A stretch of 5,331 nt of DNA, taken from positions 1 through 5,331 of the forward strand of contig JALSPX010000021.1 of assembly GCA_026985755.1 (NCBI GenBank). The letters run 5' to 3'. Numbering within the stretch: the stretch's first letter is position 1; the number at the start of each line of letters is the position of its first letter. The position numbers and the translations under genes were made by a program. Shown here piece by piece: positions 5,018 through 5,331 of the stretch. The DNA is from Sulfurovum sp. (GTDB lineage: Bacteria; Campylobacterota; Campylobacteria; Campylobacterales; Sulfurovaceae). The notes below the pieces were generated by a model. It was not told the DNA's origin. It made no database searches and saw only the letters and a program-made list of their open reading frames with translations.

Positions 5018-5097
5018 GCATATCTTCTTTGTATCGGGCAAAGCCCAATACAAATTCCTCTCACTAAAGCTTTGCCCGTGGCAAGATAAAGCGTCAT
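5014..5097 (-). CDS. Possible 27-codon ORF linking hisA and prmA
   Basis: ATG at 5097 overlaps the hisA stop codon (ATGA), and the TGA at 5016-5014 overlaps the prmA start (again ATGA). The frame fills exactly the gap between the two genes. The peptide is MTLYLATGKALVRGICIG followed by LCPIQRRYA, with no family I recognise. No good Shine-Dalgarno precedes it, so translation would need reinitiation by ribosomes leaving hisA, or a -1 shift on the A7 run at the end of hisA. It may simply be an open stretch, since 27 codons is short. The two exact ATGA junctions are the reason to list it; such overlaps usually mean translational coupling. Most of its length is also covered by a 10-bp inverted repeat. 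Confidence 0.35.
   Translation of the reverse strand: MTLYLATGKALVRGICIGLCPIQRRYA
5035..5078. repeat. 10-bp perfect inverted repeat between hisA and prmA
   Basis: CGGGCAAAGC (5035-5044) and GCTTTGCCCG (5069-5078) are perfect complements with a 24-nt loop. The transcribed strand can form a 10-bp GC-containing stem between the hisA stop and the prmA start. No T-run follows, so it is not a normal intrinsic terminator. The loop exposes GAGAGGAA, a strong Shine-Dalgarno-like sequence with no properly spaced start codon. The 3' arm can also fold alone as GGGC-TTT-GCCC. Possible roles are RNA processing or stability within the operon, or control of prmA translation. Confidence 0.6.
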
Positions 5098-5331
5098 TTT
5101 TTTACCACCTTAAAAGCTTTTTCAAGGTCAAGGGTACCTTCATAAAAGGCTTTTCCTACGATAGTCCCATCAATACCTGCTTCTATCAGCCCATGGATAT
5201 CTGTCATGTCTTTGAGCCCTCCAGAGGCAATGGTCTCTAGCCCTGAGGCTTCTTGGATGGCTTTGGTAAATTCTAGATTCACTCCTGTCATCATACCATC
5301 ACGTCCCACATCGGTACAGATAATCGCCTCA
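5094..5331 (-). CDS. hisA: HisA, phosphoribosylformimino-AICAR ribotide isomerase (C-terminal part)
   Basis: The ORF runs off the right edge; the visible 78 residues end at TGA 5096-5094. HisA catalyses the Amadori-type isomerisation of ProFAR to PRFAR, the fourth step of histidine synthesis, in a TIM barrel. The visible part shows TDVGRDGMMTG, whose RDG Asp is implicated in catalysis, then ASGGLKDMTDI (a phosphate-binding Gly-Gly turn after a beta strand), then GTIVGKAFYEG near the end. The RDGxMxG and IVGKAFYEG patterns favour HisA over the paralogue HisF. The last codons GTA AAA AAA TGA form an in-phase A-AAA-AAA run directly before the stop codon. It is the first visible gene of a hisA-prmA-ftsH series. 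Confidence 0.9.
   Translation of the reverse strand, partial: EAIICTDVGRDGMMTGVNLEFTKAIQEASGLETIASGGLKDMTDIHGLIEAGIDGTIVGKAFYEGTLDLEKAFKVVKK

Noticed and set aside
5018..5053. Extending prmA to the in-frame TTG at 5053
   Set aside because: AGGA lies only 2 nt before the TTG. The family starts near the YYEL-type segment, and the ATG at 5017 gives a normal PrmA length.
1..5331. CRISPR array, tRNA/rRNA genes, insertion sequences, attachment sites
   Set aside because: No regularly spaced direct repeats, no cloverleaf-like or rRNA segments, and no transposase or integrase coding were seen on either strand.

Overview
The window looks like a Campylobacterota (epsilonproteobacterial) chromosome, most like the free-living sulfur-oxidising lineages (Sulfurovum/Sulfurimonas type). 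Evidence: moderately AT-rich DNA, the prmA-ftsH gene pair that I recall next to each other in Campylobacter and Helicobacter, a PrmA of the short Campylobacterota type, and a complete leucine-synthesis enzyme. The genus is an inference. All large genes are housekeeping or biosynthetic; I see no mobile element, CRISPR array, tRNA or rRNA.

Layout. Positions 1-116 hold the C-terminal end of serS (seryl-tRNA synthetase, + strand). A 162-bp convergent gap (117-278) holds inverted repeats, including a probable terminator for leuA. Everything to the right is on the minus strand. Read in the direction of transcription it runs: the end of hisA (5331-5094), a 27-codon ORF joined by ATGA overlaps to hisA and to prmA (5097-5014), prmA (5017-4193), ftsH (4189-2159), a leuA leader of about 285 nt, and leuA (1835-279). 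hisA, prmA and ftsH are packed like one operon. leuA has its own promoter just after the ftsH stop codon.

The part most worth a second look is the leuA leader (about 2120-1836). In transcription order it contains: a near-perfect 43-bp dyad covering the -10 box and the Shine-Dalgarno sequence of a small ORF; a 24-codon ORF with a strong Shine-Dalgarno and three consecutive leucine codons (candidate LeuL leader peptide); a C-rich, G-poor stretch directly after its stop codon (16 C and 2 G in 55 nt; candidate Rho-loading site); a sequence able to form an H-type pseudoknot with two perfect 7-bp stems; an AU-rich hairpin; and a second 35-codon ORF whose stop codon overlaps the leuA Shine-Dalgarno. 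The sequence CTAAAG at the Leu20-Lys21 codons of the first small ORF recurs as the 3' strand of the second pseudoknot stem. Ribosome position on the leucine codons could therefore decide which copy pairs with the shared CTTTAG. The parts are visible in the sequence; the regulatory logic is inferred.

In function, LeuA commits carbon to leucine and HisA acts in histidine synthesis. SerS, PrmA (ribosomal protein L11 methylation) and FtsH (membrane protein quality control) are core translation and proteostasis genes.
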